NCBI RefSeq assembly: GCF_030252325.1
Contig: NZ_CP126981.1
Span: 2,170,001 to 2,234,000, forward strand
Direction of reading: 5' to 3'
Source of the DNA: Candidatus Mycobacterium wuenschmannii
GTDB lineage: Bacteria; Actinomycetota; Actinomycetes; Mycobacteriales; Mycobacteriaceae
Length of the DNA stretch: 64,000 bases
The notes beneath the pieces are model-generated. The model was given only the letters and a program-made list of their open reading frames with translations, did no database searches and had not been told where the DNA came from. The position numbers and the translations under genes are program-made. This document shows positions 50,138 to 59,222 of the stretch, piece after piece; positions within the stretch are counted from its first letter, which is position 1, and each line of letters begins with the position of its first letter.

Positions 50138-50683
50138 TCACGCCGCGAGGTAGCGCAGCATCACGACGGAGTTGAAATGTCTGGTCTCCGCCAACCGCAG
50201 CTGAAAGGGGCCGTCCAGCGGCGGGAAGAGCGGCGTACCACCGCCGAGCACCACGGGCGCGACGAAAAGCTGGTATTCGTCGATCAGCGGCATCAGCGAG
50301 GCCGCAAGGGCGGCACCGCCCACTTCGATGGTGCCGTCACCCTCTGCCTTGAGTCGACGGACCTCGTCCACCGCGTTCTCGGAAACCAGGGTGCTGTTCC
50401 ACTGCACCTCGGTGAGCGTGCGCGAGAAGACGACCTTCGGCTTGTCCGTCCACAGCCGGCCGAATTCGCGCTCGATCGGGGACGCGTCCTCGGGCACGTA
50501 CGGCCAATGCTGCGCCATGAGCTCGTAGAGCCGGCGGCCATGCAGCGAGACCTCGATCTCGCGAAACCTGTCGTTGTGGAATTGGTGCAGCTCTTCGTCC
50601 GGCACGCTCCAGTCGATGCGCCCGTCGCGGTCGTTGATGTAGCCGTCGAGTGACACCGTGATCCCGCAGCTCAGTTTCCTCAC
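50138..50683 (-). CDS. Dihydrofolate-reductase-like (RibD C-terminal) protein
   Basis: 181 aa from GTG 50683 (VRKLSCGITVSLDGYI); ATG/other starts up to 50704 are possible. It has the RibD_C/DHFR-like fold with NADPH loops: SLDGYINDRDGRIDWS, VSLHGRRLYE, VVFSRTLTEV, GTIEVGGAALAASLMPL and VVLGGGTPLFPPL. Family proteins are reductases of unsettled substrate and sometimes complement folA. Divergent from the second Ddn-like gene. The 144-bp gap to the PPE gene shows nothing notable. Confidence 0.88.
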   Translation of the reverse strand: MRKLSCGITVSLDGYINDRDGRIDWSVPDEELHQFHNDRFREIEVSLHGRRLYELMAQHWPYVPEDASPIEREFGRLWTDKPKVVFSRTLTEVQWNSTLVSENAVDEVRRLKAEGDGTIEVGGAALAASLMPLIDEYQLFVAPVVLGGGTPLFPPLDGPFQLRLAETRHFNSVVMLRYLAA

Positions 50684-50721
50684 GACCAGGTAGACCTCCC
50701 TCACGCCCTAAACTGAGCGCA

Positions 50722-51165
50722 ATGAACTTCAATACTGTCAAGGACAGCGGCGCCAGGCTGATGAACCTGGCGCACCGCGTCATCCTCACCGCCTCCGGAG
50801 GCCGGCTACTGTCGACGCCGTTCGGCATGCCGACGGTGGAACTCCACACCACCGGACGCAAGTCCGGACTTTCCCGGTCGTGCTACCTGACCGCCCCCAT
50901 CCACGACGATCACCGCGTCGTGCTCGTCGCGTCCAAGGGCGGCGACGACCGCAACCCGGACTGGTACCAGAACCTTCAGGCCCATCCCGACGCGGAGATC
51001 GTCATTCACGGTCGGCGACACAAGGTTCGCGCCCGAACTGCCGACGCGGCCGAGAAGTCCGAGCTATGGCCGAAAATCGTTGCGCAGTACCAGGGTTATG
51101 CCGGGTATCAACGACGTACCACCCGTGACATCCCGGTGGTGATCTGCGAACTGCAAGCGGGATAG
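50722..51165 (+). CDS. F420H2-dependent Ddn-like reductase (DUF385), second copy
   Basis: 147-aa split-barrel protein. Segments VELHTTGRKSGLSRSCYLTA, HRVVLVASKGGDDRNPDWYQNLQA and the end RRTTRDIPVVICEL match the family; it is clearly paralogous to the protein at 41884 but distant. ATG 50722 gives MNFNTVKDSGARLMN, with an amphipathic N-terminal helix. Ends 2 bp before the TPR-type gene, tail to tail. Confidence 0.9.
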   Translation: MNFNTVKDSGARLMNLAHRVILTASGGRLLSTPFGMPTVELHTTGRKSGLSRSCYLTAPIHDDHRVVLVASKGGDDRNPDWYQNLQAHPDAEIVIHGRRHKVRARTADAAEKSELWPKIVAQYQGYAGYQRRTTRDIPVVICELQAG

Positions 51166-51167
51166 CG

Positions 51168-52109
51168 CTATTCGCGGCTGCCGCCGGTGGAGTCCGAAGT
51201 CCCCAGCGCATCGCGCAGTTTGTCCAGCGGATCTCCGCCACCGCCGAGGGCGTGCCCGGGCGCCGCTCCCGAACCCTGGCTCGGCAGACGGTCTGGATCG
51301 GCGTCGTTGAGCGCACCGGGACCATCGGTCCCGCCGCCCCCGCCCGGACCGAAGACCGGTCCGGGCCCGCCACCAGACGGCGGCGGCGTGGGCGCCTCGG
51401 GAGTCGGCGGACCGGCCGGCGGAGGGGGTGGCGGTAACGCCGTGGACGTCAACGGCGCGGACGGATCCGTCGGCGGGACGCTCACCGCCGGCGATGGTGG
51501 CGGTGCTGGCGGCCGGTCCAACGAGGCGAGCTTGTCTTTCAACCGCTCCGGGGTGGCGTCGCGAATCCGGCGCCGGTCGGAGTTCGGATCGTTGTTGCCC
51601 TTGAAGCAGTGCGCCGTCTCGGGCGCGCCGGTGACCACCTCGAGCGCGCTCGTGTATCGCCCGCGCGCACCGGCCTTGTCCCCTGATCGCGCGGCCAGGT
51701 CGCCCAACGTCTCACGCACCAGTTCGAGATTCACCCGGGACGTGCAGTCGTCGGCGGCGGCGTGCGACAGCGCGGAACTGAAGTTGCGTTCCGCGTCGTC
51801 CAGTCGACCTTCGAGTACCGCCAGGTCACCATTCGCGAAGGTGACGTGCTCCGGCTCAATGACGTTGAGCAGCGACAGCGCGTCGATGTCATTGCGCAGC
51901 GCCTCGGTGTCGTGGCGGGCGAAGTCGTCGATCGCCCCATTGCCGACGAGTTGTACCGAGATCAGCTTGACGATCACGACCAGGAGCAGCAGCGCCGGCA
52001 GCAGCGACATCACCACGAGTCGCCGGCGTAACCGCAACCGGGTCGGACCGGCGCGCCACCAGCCCGCGATTCGCGCGGTCGCACGTCGGGGGGTTGTCCG
52101 CAGCATCAT
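51168..52109 (-). CDS. Membrane-anchored TPR-like protein with proline-rich C-terminus
   Basis: 313 aa. A basic N-terminus (RTTPRRATARI, RLRLRRRLV) leads into one helix (SLLPALLLLVVIVKLISV). Residues about 70-190 form helical repeats with TPR-like spacing (ADGDLAVLEGRLDDAERNFSSAL; TLGDLAARSGDKAGARGRYTS). The last 120 residues are Pro/Gly/Ala-rich (PPPPPPAGPPTPEAP), probably disordered and extracytoplasmic. ATG overlaps the VWA stop (ATGA). Last gene of the MoxR-type operon; comparable to the TPR subunit of Bat operons. Confidence 0.78.
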   Translation of the reverse strand: MMLRTTPRRATARIAGWWRAGPTRLRLRRRLVVMSLLPALLLLVVIVKLISVQLVGNGAIDDFARHDTEALRNDIDALSLLNVIEPEHVTFANGDLAVLEGRLDDAERNFSSALSHAAADDCTSRVNLELVRETLGDLAARSGDKAGARGRYTSALEVVTGAPETAHCFKGNNDPNSDRRRIRDATPERLKDKLASLDRPPAPPPSPAVSVPPTDPSAPLTSTALPPPPPPAGPPTPEAPTPPPSGGGPGPVFGPGGGGGTDGPGALNDADPDRLPSQGSGAAPGHALGGGGDPLDKLRDALGTSDSTGGSRE

Positions 52110-53167
52110 GGCGTCACACCCGATCCGGCCTGCCGGGCGCGTCGGTAGTCACGAGCGGTCAGGTAGATCTCGATCGCCACGAACGTCGCAGCGAGAAGGC
52201 TGAAGAGCCAATACAATTCGGTGCGTTCGACGGTCTGCGATGCCTGCAACGGAGCGGCGTCCGGTGGCGGCTCGGCGGTGACCGCGGGCACCACGGGCGA
52301 GATGGACTGACCTTTGTCACGGTGGTGGTAGGTGACCTCGAGGTCCGAGGCCCGCGCCTTGAGGGTGTCTTCGCCGATGCCGTTGGTGAGCGGGGCGCCA
52401 CTCTGCTGGTCGGCCATGTAAATCAGGTTGCCGTCGATGTACCCGCGCGGGATCGGGCCACCCGCCGGTGTTCCATAGCCGAGCACCGCACCGCCGGACA
52501 CCAAATCCTTGACCGTGAAAGCTGTTTGGGCGGCTCGCGACCCAGCGGCCCCGCAACCCAGGTAGAACACCACATTCTTGGAGCCCTTGTGCTGGCTGCG
52601 GGCCACGGTCAAGGCAGTTCGTAAGGTGTCGTTGGCGGCGCCGGAATCAACCCGGTACATAGCGTCTTCGGGCACTTCGGTGTAAGAAGACAGCCCTTGG
52701 ATGAGCGGCTTGAGACTCCATGCATCGTCGGAAAGCGGCCACAGCTCAGTGGCTTTCGAGGCGAACCCGATGGCCGAGAAACGGGCGCGCGGGTACTGAT
52801 CGATCAGCGCAACCACGTCGTCGCGGATTCCCGCCAGCCGCGAGGTTCGGTCGGCGAAGTCTTCGACGCGAGTGTCCACTGATCGATCGATCACGAAGAA
52901 CACGTTCAGGTTTGCCGTGGACGCCGCGGAAGCGTTGGGCGGCGGGGAGTCCGGATGCGCGTCCTTGGCTTCCAGTCCCGGCCGCGCTGCGGCGACCACG
53001 AGCATGAGGACGGCCAGCGTCAAGCCGCTCCAGCGCAACACCACGGGCCGGTAGCGACCGGGTCCGGTCCGGACCAGCACGCGGTACAGGGCGGTCATGC
53101 GCACACCGGTGAGCACGATGGCGATGGTGACCAGAAGCCACACCGGCAGAACGGGTTCGAAGGTCAT
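52106..53167 (-). CDS. VWA-domain membrane protein with non-canonical MIDAS
   Basis: 353 aa: helices near residues 10-22 and 47-61, a von Willebrand A domain, and a C-terminal helix (LYWLFSLLAATFVAIEIYLT). The MIDAS first motif is Asp94-x-Ser96-x-Asp98 (VIDRSVD) instead of DxSxS, so metal binding may be altered. ATG 53167 overlaps the upstream gene's stop. BatA-like subunit expected to sit with a MoxR ATPase. Confidence 0.82.
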   Translation of the reverse strand: MTFEPVLPVWLLVTIAIVLTGVRMTALYRVLVRTGPGRYRPVVLRWSGLTLAVLMLVVAAARPGLEAKDAHPDSPPPNASAASTANLNVFFVIDRSVDTRVEDFADRTSRLAGIRDDVVALIDQYPRARFSAIGFASKATELWPLSDDAWSLKPLIQGLSSYTEVPEDAMYRVDSGAANDTLRTALTVARSQHKGSKNVVFYLGCGAAGSRAAQTAFTVKDLVSGGAVLGYGTPAGGPIPRGYIDGNLIYMADQQSGAPLTNGIGEDTLKARASDLEVTYHHRDKGQSISPVVPAVTAEPPPDAAPLQASQTVERTELYWLFSLLAATFVAIEIYLTARDYRRARQAGSGVTP

Positions 53168-54255
53168 CGCCGCAGCACCGCCAGGGACACGCACAGCAGG
53201 ATGGCCGCGGCCAGTGAGATGCTCACCGGCAGAATCGGGTAATCCCACGAGCGGCGGGTGATCATCGTGCCGTTCGGCAGCACGACGCTGGGCGGGGCAT
53301 CACGAATGCGATCCAACAGGCCGGAGAGCGTCGAATCGGTACCTCCGGTGTCGACGCCGGTCCCTGCTGGGTTGTACAGGCTGAAGCGGCCGCCGGTGGC
53401 GGCGACGATCGACGACAGGGACTCCGACGACTGCTTCGGTCCGCTGAGAACATCCGTACGGGCGATCGCGTTGATCTGGATGCCGGCGTGCGCGGCCATG
53501 TCCTTCACCGTCTGCGTGGAGTACAGCGACCGACGCTGATCCTCGTCCGAGCGAATCTTGCTGTAGCCCATGTAGATCAGTGAGCGACGATGTGCGGACT
53601 TGTCCTCGAAGCCGGGGAAGCCGGTCATGCACAGTGCCAAGATGTCTTCGACGGAACGCACGTAATCGGTGTAGTCGATGGAGCGCGAAAAGCTGGTGAT
53701 GCCGTTGCTGAGCTGCGCGACCTCGCCACCGTTAAGCTTCTTGCCGGCGTCGATGTCTTGCTGCAGTCCGGACAGCTTCGCGTATTCGGTGAAGCGCTGT
53801 GCGGCCCAATCGTAGTTGCGGGTCAACGGGACCACGCGCAGGGTTGGCGACGTCAGCCCTATCCGCTGGGTGTGATACGTCTTCATCTGTTGGTTGACGT
53901 AGTTGAGCAGCCCCGCGGTCGCCGCGTCGGTCACGGGTTCACCCACGCAGATCATGATGTCCTCGGGGTGCAGCGACTCGAAGTTTCTTGTCGCCGAAGA
54001 GAAACCGACCGGACGCCCCGCGGTGATGATCGCCGCCAGAAACAAGACCAGCAGCAGGACCGCGGTGATGATCAAAGCGAGAAAGCGGGCCCGCGCCACC
54101 CGGGCGTATTCGGGAAGCTCGGTGAGTCGCCTGACATGTGCCAGCGGGCGAAGGATCCGGACTATCGAGGGCAGCGGGATGATCAGTGCGGCAAGGATAA
54201 CCGCGACGAGCGTCACCACACCCACGACGGTGATGGGCCACCACTTCAGGTCCAC
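53164..54255 (-). CDS. Second BatB-like membrane protein of the MoxR operon
   Basis: 363 aa from GTG 54255, which follows GAGGAG at good spacing and overlaps the previous gene by 10 bp; the longer upstream frame is not coding. Two N-terminal helices (WPITVVGVVTLVAVILAALII; RFLALIITAVLLLVLFLAAII), a central domain with VWA-like beta-alpha pattern but no DxSxS (IMICVGEPVTD), and a terminal helix (ILPVSISLAAAILLCVSLAV). Probably a degenerate VWA partner of the downstream protein. Confidence 0.75.
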   Translation of the reverse strand: MDLKWWPITVVGVVTLVAVILAALIIPLPSIVRILRPLAHVRRLTELPEYARVARARFLALIITAVLLLVLFLAAIITAGRPVGFSSATRNFESLHPEDIMICVGEPVTDAATAGLLNYVNQQMKTYHTQRIGLTSPTLRVVPLTRNYDWAAQRFTEYAKLSGLQQDIDAGKKLNGGEVAQLSNGITSFSRSIDYTDYVRSVEDILALCMTGFPGFEDKSAHRRSLIYMGYSKIRSDEDQRRSLYSTQTVKDMAAHAGIQINAIARTDVLSGPKQSSESLSSIVAATGGRFSLYNPAGTGVDTGGTDSTLSGLLDRIRDAPPSVVLPNGTMITRRSWDYPILPVSISLAAAILLCVSLAVLRR

Positions 54256-54719
54256 GAACGAATCAACTCCTCGACGGTCGTGCCGAACCGTTCGACCTCG
54301 ACTCGCGCCAGCGGGGTGAAGCGGGCCTCGTTGAGTGCGGCGATCAGTGGCGCCGCCGGCGCCAGCGCCCCGCCGGACAGGTCGTCGACGTGCATGTACT
54401 GAGCCCGCTGCCCGGTCGTGACGTTGAGAAAGCTGCGCAGGGTGCGGCTGTATCCAGCGCACGCCTGCACGGCGGTGATCGCGCCGGATCGGTAGGCGTT
54501 CGTCGTCGCAGCTACCGACCGCGCGAAACGGCGTGCCAGCAACCGGCGGTGCAGCGTCGAGATCCCGCGCATTGCGCGCAGTCGAGCCGGCGGCATCGTC
54601 CACATGAAGACCCCGGCGTACCAGGCCGCCAGCACGATGATCAACGCCGCGGCAATCACCAGCCACCACAACGCAAATGGGCTCGGACCCGAGATGTAAC
54701 GCAGCAGGTCAGTTTGCAT
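54246..54719 (-). CDS. Small membrane protein of the MoxR operon
   Basis: 157 aa with a single helix (FALWWLVIAAALIIVLAAWYAGVFMW) followed by a cytoplasmic, helical, Arg-rich domain (RGISTLHRRLLARRFARSVA; YRSGAITAVQACAGYSRTLRSF). No domain name recognised, though a DUF4129-like position in the operon is typical. It overlaps the DUF58 gene by 11 bp. Confidence 0.75.
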   Translation of the reverse strand: MQTDLLRYISGPSPFALWWLVIAAALIIVLAAWYAGVFMWTMPPARLRAMRGISTLHRRLLARRFARSVAATTNAYRSGAITAVQACAGYSRTLRSFLNVTTGQRAQYMHVDDLSGGALAPAAPLIAALNEARFTPLARVEVERFGTTVEELIRSWT

Positions 54720-55581
54720 GGCGAAAGCTCTCGGTCAGGCCGACCAGTTGCGCGCGCAGTTCGCTGCTGGCGCCGATGCGGGTATAACGAATCGACCGCT
54801 CGGTCATGAATGCGTCGAGCGCCGCCACCCGGTCGTGCTCCGCCCGTCGGTAGGCGGCAATGACCCGCGGACCCAACGTGGCGCCGTTGAGCACGAAAGC
54901 GCCGGTGTTGATGTCGAATCCGTCGGCCTCGGTCTCCGATGAGCCGACGGCGGCCATATCCGACACCATCGCCCACATCAGCTCGTGGCGCCCGGCCAGC
55001 TGCTGCAAGGCGTCGGACAGGCGCCCGTCGGTATCGGGTTCGTCGGACACGACGACGATCAGCATGCGCCGTCGATAACCGGTTGCGGCGTAGAGCAATT
55101 GGGTGACGATGTCACTGGTGCCCGGCTCGCTCACGGTGTGGCCGTAAAAGCGGTCGAGCAGCGATTCGATGTGTGTCTCGCCGCGACGGTTGCGGGTATT
55201 CACCGATCCGCGCGAATCGCCATAGACCAAACCGATTTCGTCGGACCTGCCCAGGGTGATCAGCCCGATCGCACCGATGATGTTGGTGGCGATGTCACGT
55301 TTGAATTCCCCGCTGGGCGCGAGGGCATTCATATTGCGACCCGCGTCGGCGATCACCAGGATCTTGTGATGCTTCTCCGAGACGAAGCGTTTGATCAGCA
55401 CCGAGCCGGAGCGCGCCGAGGCTTTCCAGTCAATGTCGCGCACGTCGTCTCCGGCCACATAAGGCCGCAGGTCGTCGAATTCCAGACTGCGGGTGTGCAA
55501 TAGCGCGTAGCGGCCGCCCTCGAGCAGCCCACGGTTGTCGGTGCCGAAGTATTGTTTCGCGCGGTTGAGATGCTTGCCCAT
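54709..55581 (-). CDS. DUF58 protein
   Basis: 290 aa. The signature YVAGDDVRDIDWKASARSG lies at residues 41-59, after GRYALLHTRSLEFDDLRP; the rest has a VWA-like fold (KILVIADAGRNM, VVVSDEP). DUF58 proteins almost always sit beside MoxR ATPases, as here 5 bp downstream, and probably hand client proteins to them. Cytoplasmic, without the membrane helices found in some homologues. Confidence 0.92.
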   Translation of the reverse strand: MGKHLNRAKQYFGTDNRGLLEGGRYALLHTRSLEFDDLRPYVAGDDVRDIDWKASARSGSVLIKRFVSEKHHKILVIADAGRNMNALAPSGEFKRDIATNIIGAIGLITLGRSDEIGLVYGDSRGSVNTRNRRGETHIESLLDRFYGHTVSEPGTSDIVTQLLYAATGYRRRMLIVVVSDEPDTDGRLSDALQQLAGRHELMWAMVSDMAAVGSSETEADGFDINTGAFVLNGATLGPRVIAAYRRAEHDRVAALDAFMTERSIRYTRIGASSELRAQLVGLTESFRHAN

Positions 55582-55586
55582 GCCGG

Positions 55587-56597
55587 CTACGGGACGCGCA
55601 CGCTCTGCAGGACGGCGTCGATCACGGTCTCGGGCGTGATGTTGGCTGCGGCGGCCTCGAATCCGAGGATGAGCCGGTGCCGCAGGACCCGGTGCGCCAC
55701 CTTGGCGACATCGTCGGGGACGACGTAATTGCGGCCACGCAGCACGGCGTGGGCGCGCGCGGCTTTACAGAACGCGATCGTGGCGCGGGGACTGGCGCCG
55801 TACTCGACCACCCGCGCGAGCTGCGGCGGCAGAAACTGCTGTGGGTTGCGGGTGACGCCGACGAGCTGACTGGCATAGTGCATCAGCCCCTGGTCCATGT
55901 GCACGGCCGCGACCACGCGTTGCAGATGCCGAATGTCCTCCAGCCCAACGACATGACGCGCCGGGCGATTCTTGTCGTAGACGCCGGAGTCGATTCTGAA
56001 CATCACCTCGACCTCCTCCTGCGGGGAGGGGTAACGCAAGATCTCCTTGAGTAGGAACCGATCGGTCTGGGCTTCGGACAGCGGGTAGGTGCCCTCCTGG
56101 TCGACCGGGTTCTGGGTGGCGATGACCAGAAACGGTTCGGGGATCGGGTAATTGGTACCCGCAATGGTCGTCTGCCGTTCCTCCATCGCCTCCAGCATCG
56201 CGCTCTGCGTCTTGGCGCTGCTCCGGTTGATCTCGTCGAGCAGGCAGATGTTGGTATGCACGGGACCCAGTTGCGTGACGAAGGAATTTCGCGCCGCGTC
56301 GTAGATCTGGGTTCCGATGATGTCGCTGGGCAATAGATCCGGGGTGCACTGGATACGGTTGAACCCGCCGTCGACCGCCTCGGCGATCACGCGTGCTGCT
56401 GTCGTCTTGGCAAGCCCCGGAACGCTTTCCAGCAGGACGTGCCCACCGGCGAGCAGACCGATCAGCAATGTTTCGCGAAGGTTGTCCTGACCGACCACTT
56501 TGTCGGCGAACACCTGTGAAACCGCGCCCACGATGCGCTGGGCCGTCTGCATCTGCTGAGGGTCGGGCTGCTGTTGCTGCACCCGGGTCGTGGTCAT
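55587..56597 (-). CDS. MoxR-family AAA+ ATPase
   Basis: 336 aa. Walker A is LLESVPGLAKTTAARVIAEA (residues 56-68), Walker B NICLLDEINRSSAKTQSAML, and sensor 1 VIATQNPVDQEGTYPLSEAQTDRF. The ATPase is a chaperone-like assembly factor that works with VWA proteins; it leads the operon with DUF58, the two VWA-like membrane proteins and the TPR protein. A Gln-rich N-terminal tail (QQQQPDPQQMQ) is present. Paralogous to, not the same locus as, the MoxR1 (Rv1479) genes. Confidence 0.94.
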   Translation of the reverse strand: MTTTRVQQQQPDPQQMQTAQRIVGAVSQVFADKVVGQDNLRETLLIGLLAGGHVLLESVPGLAKTTAARVIAEAVDGGFNRIQCTPDLLPSDIIGTQIYDAARNSFVTQLGPVHTNICLLDEINRSSAKTQSAMLEAMEERQTTIAGTNYPIPEPFLVIATQNPVDQEGTYPLSEAQTDRFLLKEILRYPSPQEEVEVMFRIDSGVYDKNRPARHVVGLEDIRHLQRVVAAVHMDQGLMHYASQLVGVTRNPQQFLPPQLARVVEYGASPRATIAFCKAARAHAVLRGRNYVVPDDVAKVAHRVLRHRLILGFEAAAANITPETVIDAVLQSVRVP

Positions 56598-56638
56598 GGA
56601 CGCCTTTCTGTCAGCGACGCAAAGAGATTCGTCGTCGA

Positions 56639-57859
56639 TTACCGGTAGCTCAGTACCGGTGGAACTTTGGAGATGTCGGCGGTTCCGCTGAGAAATGTCT
56701 CGGTGGTGCCGTCGCCGCTGCGGCCGAACTTGGCCTGCACGCTGACCGGGGTGGTGACCTCGCCGCTGAACATGACGTTGAGGTGGTACTGGTCGAAGAC
56801 CGATATCTTGACCTTGCTCAGGTCGGAGCTACCCCACCGGGCGGTTCCCTCGACGTACCGGTAGTCGTCGAGTCCACCCATCGGGCACGGCGGCGGCGGC
56901 TTGAGCAGGTTCGAGTTCTGGCAGGAGGCAAAGGCCTTGCTCAGTGCTTCGTTGACGGCCTTGGTGCCGGCGTCGTTGAGCGAGTATTCGGCCTGCACCC
57001 ACGGTGAGTAGGAGTTGAGCGAATCCAGAAGCAGCGGTTGGGCTTTCACGCCGATATACGGACTGCTGCTGCCGATGTCGACGAAGCCGGGGAACACGTA
57101 GGAGGTGTCACCGCTGAACGGCTTGCCGAACAGCGTCAGCGTCTTTTCGGCGCCGTTGACCGACGATCCCGGACCGGGCTTGAGCTTGATCGCCGCGGAC
57201 TCCAAATACCAGCGTTGCTTGGTGCGCTTGGTCCGAATGGTGCCATCGGAGACCTTGTCTCCGAAGTTGGCGGCCACGTGCACCTGCCCCATGCCGATAC
57301 TGGCCGCACTGGAGTCGTCGTTGAGGATCCGGATGTTGGTGATCGGCCACTTGGCGATCTGCTTCTTCAGCACGTCGTTGGTCAGGAAGTCCTTCGAAGC
57401 GGGCTGGTCGTCGCTGTAGGCCAGAGCAGCTTCGGCGTCGCCGCGGGCCAGCGCCGACAGATAACCCTTGACCGCATCCGCGGCGGATCCCGCACCGCCA
57501 CCGGAGTTTCCGCCGGCCAAAGTGATCACCAGCACGATGATGATGACGACGAGCACCGCCGCGCCGGCGCCGAGGGTGATGAACAACGGCTTGCGGTTGC
57601 GCTGCTGCGGCGGCGGGAACCGGAACGGCTCCGGCGGCCCGAACGACCCCGGTGGGCCGCCGGGCCCGGGGCCGGGCGGAGGTCCTGCCGGCATACCCGG
57701 CCCGGGACCCGCGGGGTTGGGTTGCCAGGGCTGCGGCTGCTGCGGCGGCGCCGACCACGGCGCGGGTCCGGGCCCGGGCGCCGGCGGCGGCTGCGTTGGA
57801 CCGCCCGGGCCGAGCGGATTCGGGCCGCCGTATCCGCCGCCACCAGTCGAGTCAGTCAC
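56639..57859 (-). CDS. Membrane protein with Pro/Gly-rich N-terminus and DUF4878-like domain
   Basis: 406 aa from GTG 57859, preceded by GAAAGAGG. The N-terminal 110 residues are cytoplasmic and Gly/Pro/Gln-rich (GGYGGPNPLGPGGPTQPPP, then PPGPGPGGPPGSF), then one helix (LFITLGAGAAVLVVIIIVLVITL) and an extracytoplasmic domain beginning with DAVKGYLSALARGDAEAALAY, the DUF4878 type seen in many actinobacterial secreted or anchored proteins. It precedes the MoxR gene by 41 bp and may be first in that transcript. Confidence 0.75.
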   Translation of the reverse strand: MTDSTGGGGYGGPNPLGPGGPTQPPPAPGPGPAPWSAPPQQPQPWQPNPAGPGPGMPAGPPPGPGPGGPPGSFGPPEPFRFPPPQQRNRKPLFITLGAGAAVLVVIIIVLVITLAGGNSGGGAGSAADAVKGYLSALARGDAEAALAYSDDQPASKDFLTNDVLKKQIAKWPITNIRILNDDSSAASIGMGQVHVAANFGDKVSDGTIRTKRTKQRWYLESAAIKLKPGPGSSVNGAEKTLTLFGKPFSGDTSYVFPGFVDIGSSSPYIGVKAQPLLLDSLNSYSPWVQAEYSLNDAGTKAVNEALSKAFASCQNSNLLKPPPPCPMGGLDDYRYVEGTARWGSSDLSKVKISVFDQYHLNVMFSGEVTTPVSVQAKFGRSGDGTTETFLSGTADISKVPPVLSYR

Positions 57860-58089
57860 TGAAACCTCTTTCAGACATTCCGGCGCCGGCGCGCTCGGTC
57901 CACGCAATTATCCGCTGTGACCTCAGACGGCAGATGCACAAATTTGTCCGATGTGTGCTGTCGCGACGGGATGACCATCCGATCCCCGACCTCGGGTGAT
58001 GGCCGTTGTCCACAGGTCACGGCGGAGAGTCTTGCAATCTCGGGGCCCGCCGTCTATTCACCCCGGCGGGTACCGCACGACGATGGAAG

Positions 58090-58106
58090 GGGCGGCCAAA
58101 CCGCCC
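58090..58106 (-). terminator. GC hairpin after the anti-sigma-like gene
   Basis: Stem GGGCGG/CCGCCC with a 5-nt loop, 7 bp past the stop codon of the gene at 58114 on the minus strand. The rest of the 57860-58113 gap shows nothing else recognisable. Confidence 0.5.
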
Positions 58107-58113
58107 GACGGCG

Positions 58114-58560
58114 TCAGCTGGCCTTGGTGGCCGACTCGTCGCGGGGTGGGCACTGCAGGAATTGCATACGCACGGTCGTGCCGCCAGGGTGACCCTGCAC
58201 GCGGCAGTCGTCACTCAACGCTCGGATCAACCGCAGGCCTCGTCCTCGAAAGCTGCTTACCGAGGCGCTGTCGCTGGGCTCGATCCAGGTGCCGTCATCG
58301 CCGACGATGAGTTCGACGGCCGCGCGCCCCGAGTCGTAGACGATCGTCAGCGTCATGGTGCCGGTTACGGCGTGGTCCCGATACGCGTGTTCCGCGGAGT
58401 TAGCCAGCGCTTCGCCGACCGCCAATACGATGTCGCACACCCGCTGGGCGTCGACGTCGACCGTGCAGCTCAGCCAGTCGCGGACCCGATTTCGCATGTG
58501 CGCGACGGTTTCACCGTCCGCAGGCCCGCTGTGGCTACGGCTCACCACTACGGCAGACAT
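58114..58560 (-). CDS. RsbW-like anti-sigma factor kinase (HATPase_c_2)
   Basis: 148-aa GHKL ATPase of the anti-sigma type. N box VGEALANSAEHAY (Glu50, Asn54), G1 VGDDGTWIEP and G2 FRGRGLRLI are present. Such proteins bind and inhibit a sigma factor until an anti-anti-sigma partner, phosphorylated or not, takes over. No sigma or anti-anti-sigma gene is adjacent, so its partner is elsewhere. ATG 58560. Confidence 0.85.
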   Translation of the reverse strand: MSAVVVSRSHSGPADGETVAHMRNRVRDWLSCTVDVDAQRVCDIVLAVGEALANSAEHAYRDHAVTGTMTLTIVYDSGRAAVELIVGDDGTWIEPSDSASVSSFRGRGLRLIRALSDDCRVQGHPGGTTVRMQFLQCPPRDESATKAS

Positions 58561-58804
58561 CCACGGTTACTACCCGATTCGTGCCCCGGTTATGCCGCCG
58601 GCTTCTGTGGTATCAACCACTCACGGCGGGCAACGAACGCGTGATGGTAGCGATGCGGATCCGCCGCGGGGCGCAATTGACAACATTCGAGAGAATTCGT
58701 TTCGCTCCGCCGACCGCCGGGTAATGGCGACAATAATTCGAGCCGCCGATGCGGCACATCAAGGTTCTCTCGGTAATGCGCCCCGGGTGGGAAAAGGGCA
58801 ACTC

Positions 58805-59119
58805 ATGATTCAGACCGGCTCAGCCTCCTACGAAGAAATGCTCGCCGACTTCACCGAGTCGCTGAATTGCGCTCTGGCCGGTACGACGCCGGCCATAGAC
58901 TCGACCCTGAGCCCGACGCTATTACTGAGTCTGGCAGACATCGCCGCCGCCGTCCGCGACAAGCGGCCGACACACAATTTGGTCACGCTGGCCTGCGCGG
59001 CATTCACCGTCTACGCCACCGATCGGGGCGCGGGCCGGCACGGCCCGACTCGACGCAATCTCCGTCACGCTAATGGAAATGTGCGTACTTCCTTAAATAC
59101 TCTGTCGTCGAGCGGATAG
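58805..59119 (+). CDS. Hypothetical 104-aa protein
   Basis: ATG 58805 follows AAAAGGG at suitable distance; the same frame is open far upstream but without character. The product is helical (MIQTGSASYEEMLADFTESLNCALAG, then LLSLADIAAAVRDK) and ends with a Ser/Thr/Asn-rich tail. No signal peptide or known family. The 58561-58804 region before it is unusually AT-rich for this genome and may hold its promoter. Confidence 0.5.
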   Translation: MIQTGSASYEEMLADFTESLNCALAGTTPAIDSTLSPTLLLSLADIAAAVRDKRPTHNLVTLACAAFTVYATDRGAGRHGPTRRNLRHANGNVRTSLNTLSSSG

Positions 59120-59222
59120 GCGAACCGCAATCGCAGGGTTTGAAAAGATCGCGTTTGGATACCCACCACATTCGAACATTGCTGCCGACATGGGCAGTAT
59201 CCGCATGTTAAGGGAGTATGAA

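Noticed and set aside
59139..59162. TTGAAA / GGATAC promoter for the MPT63-like gene
   Set aside because: Spacing of about 11 bp is too short for a sigma-70-type promoter.
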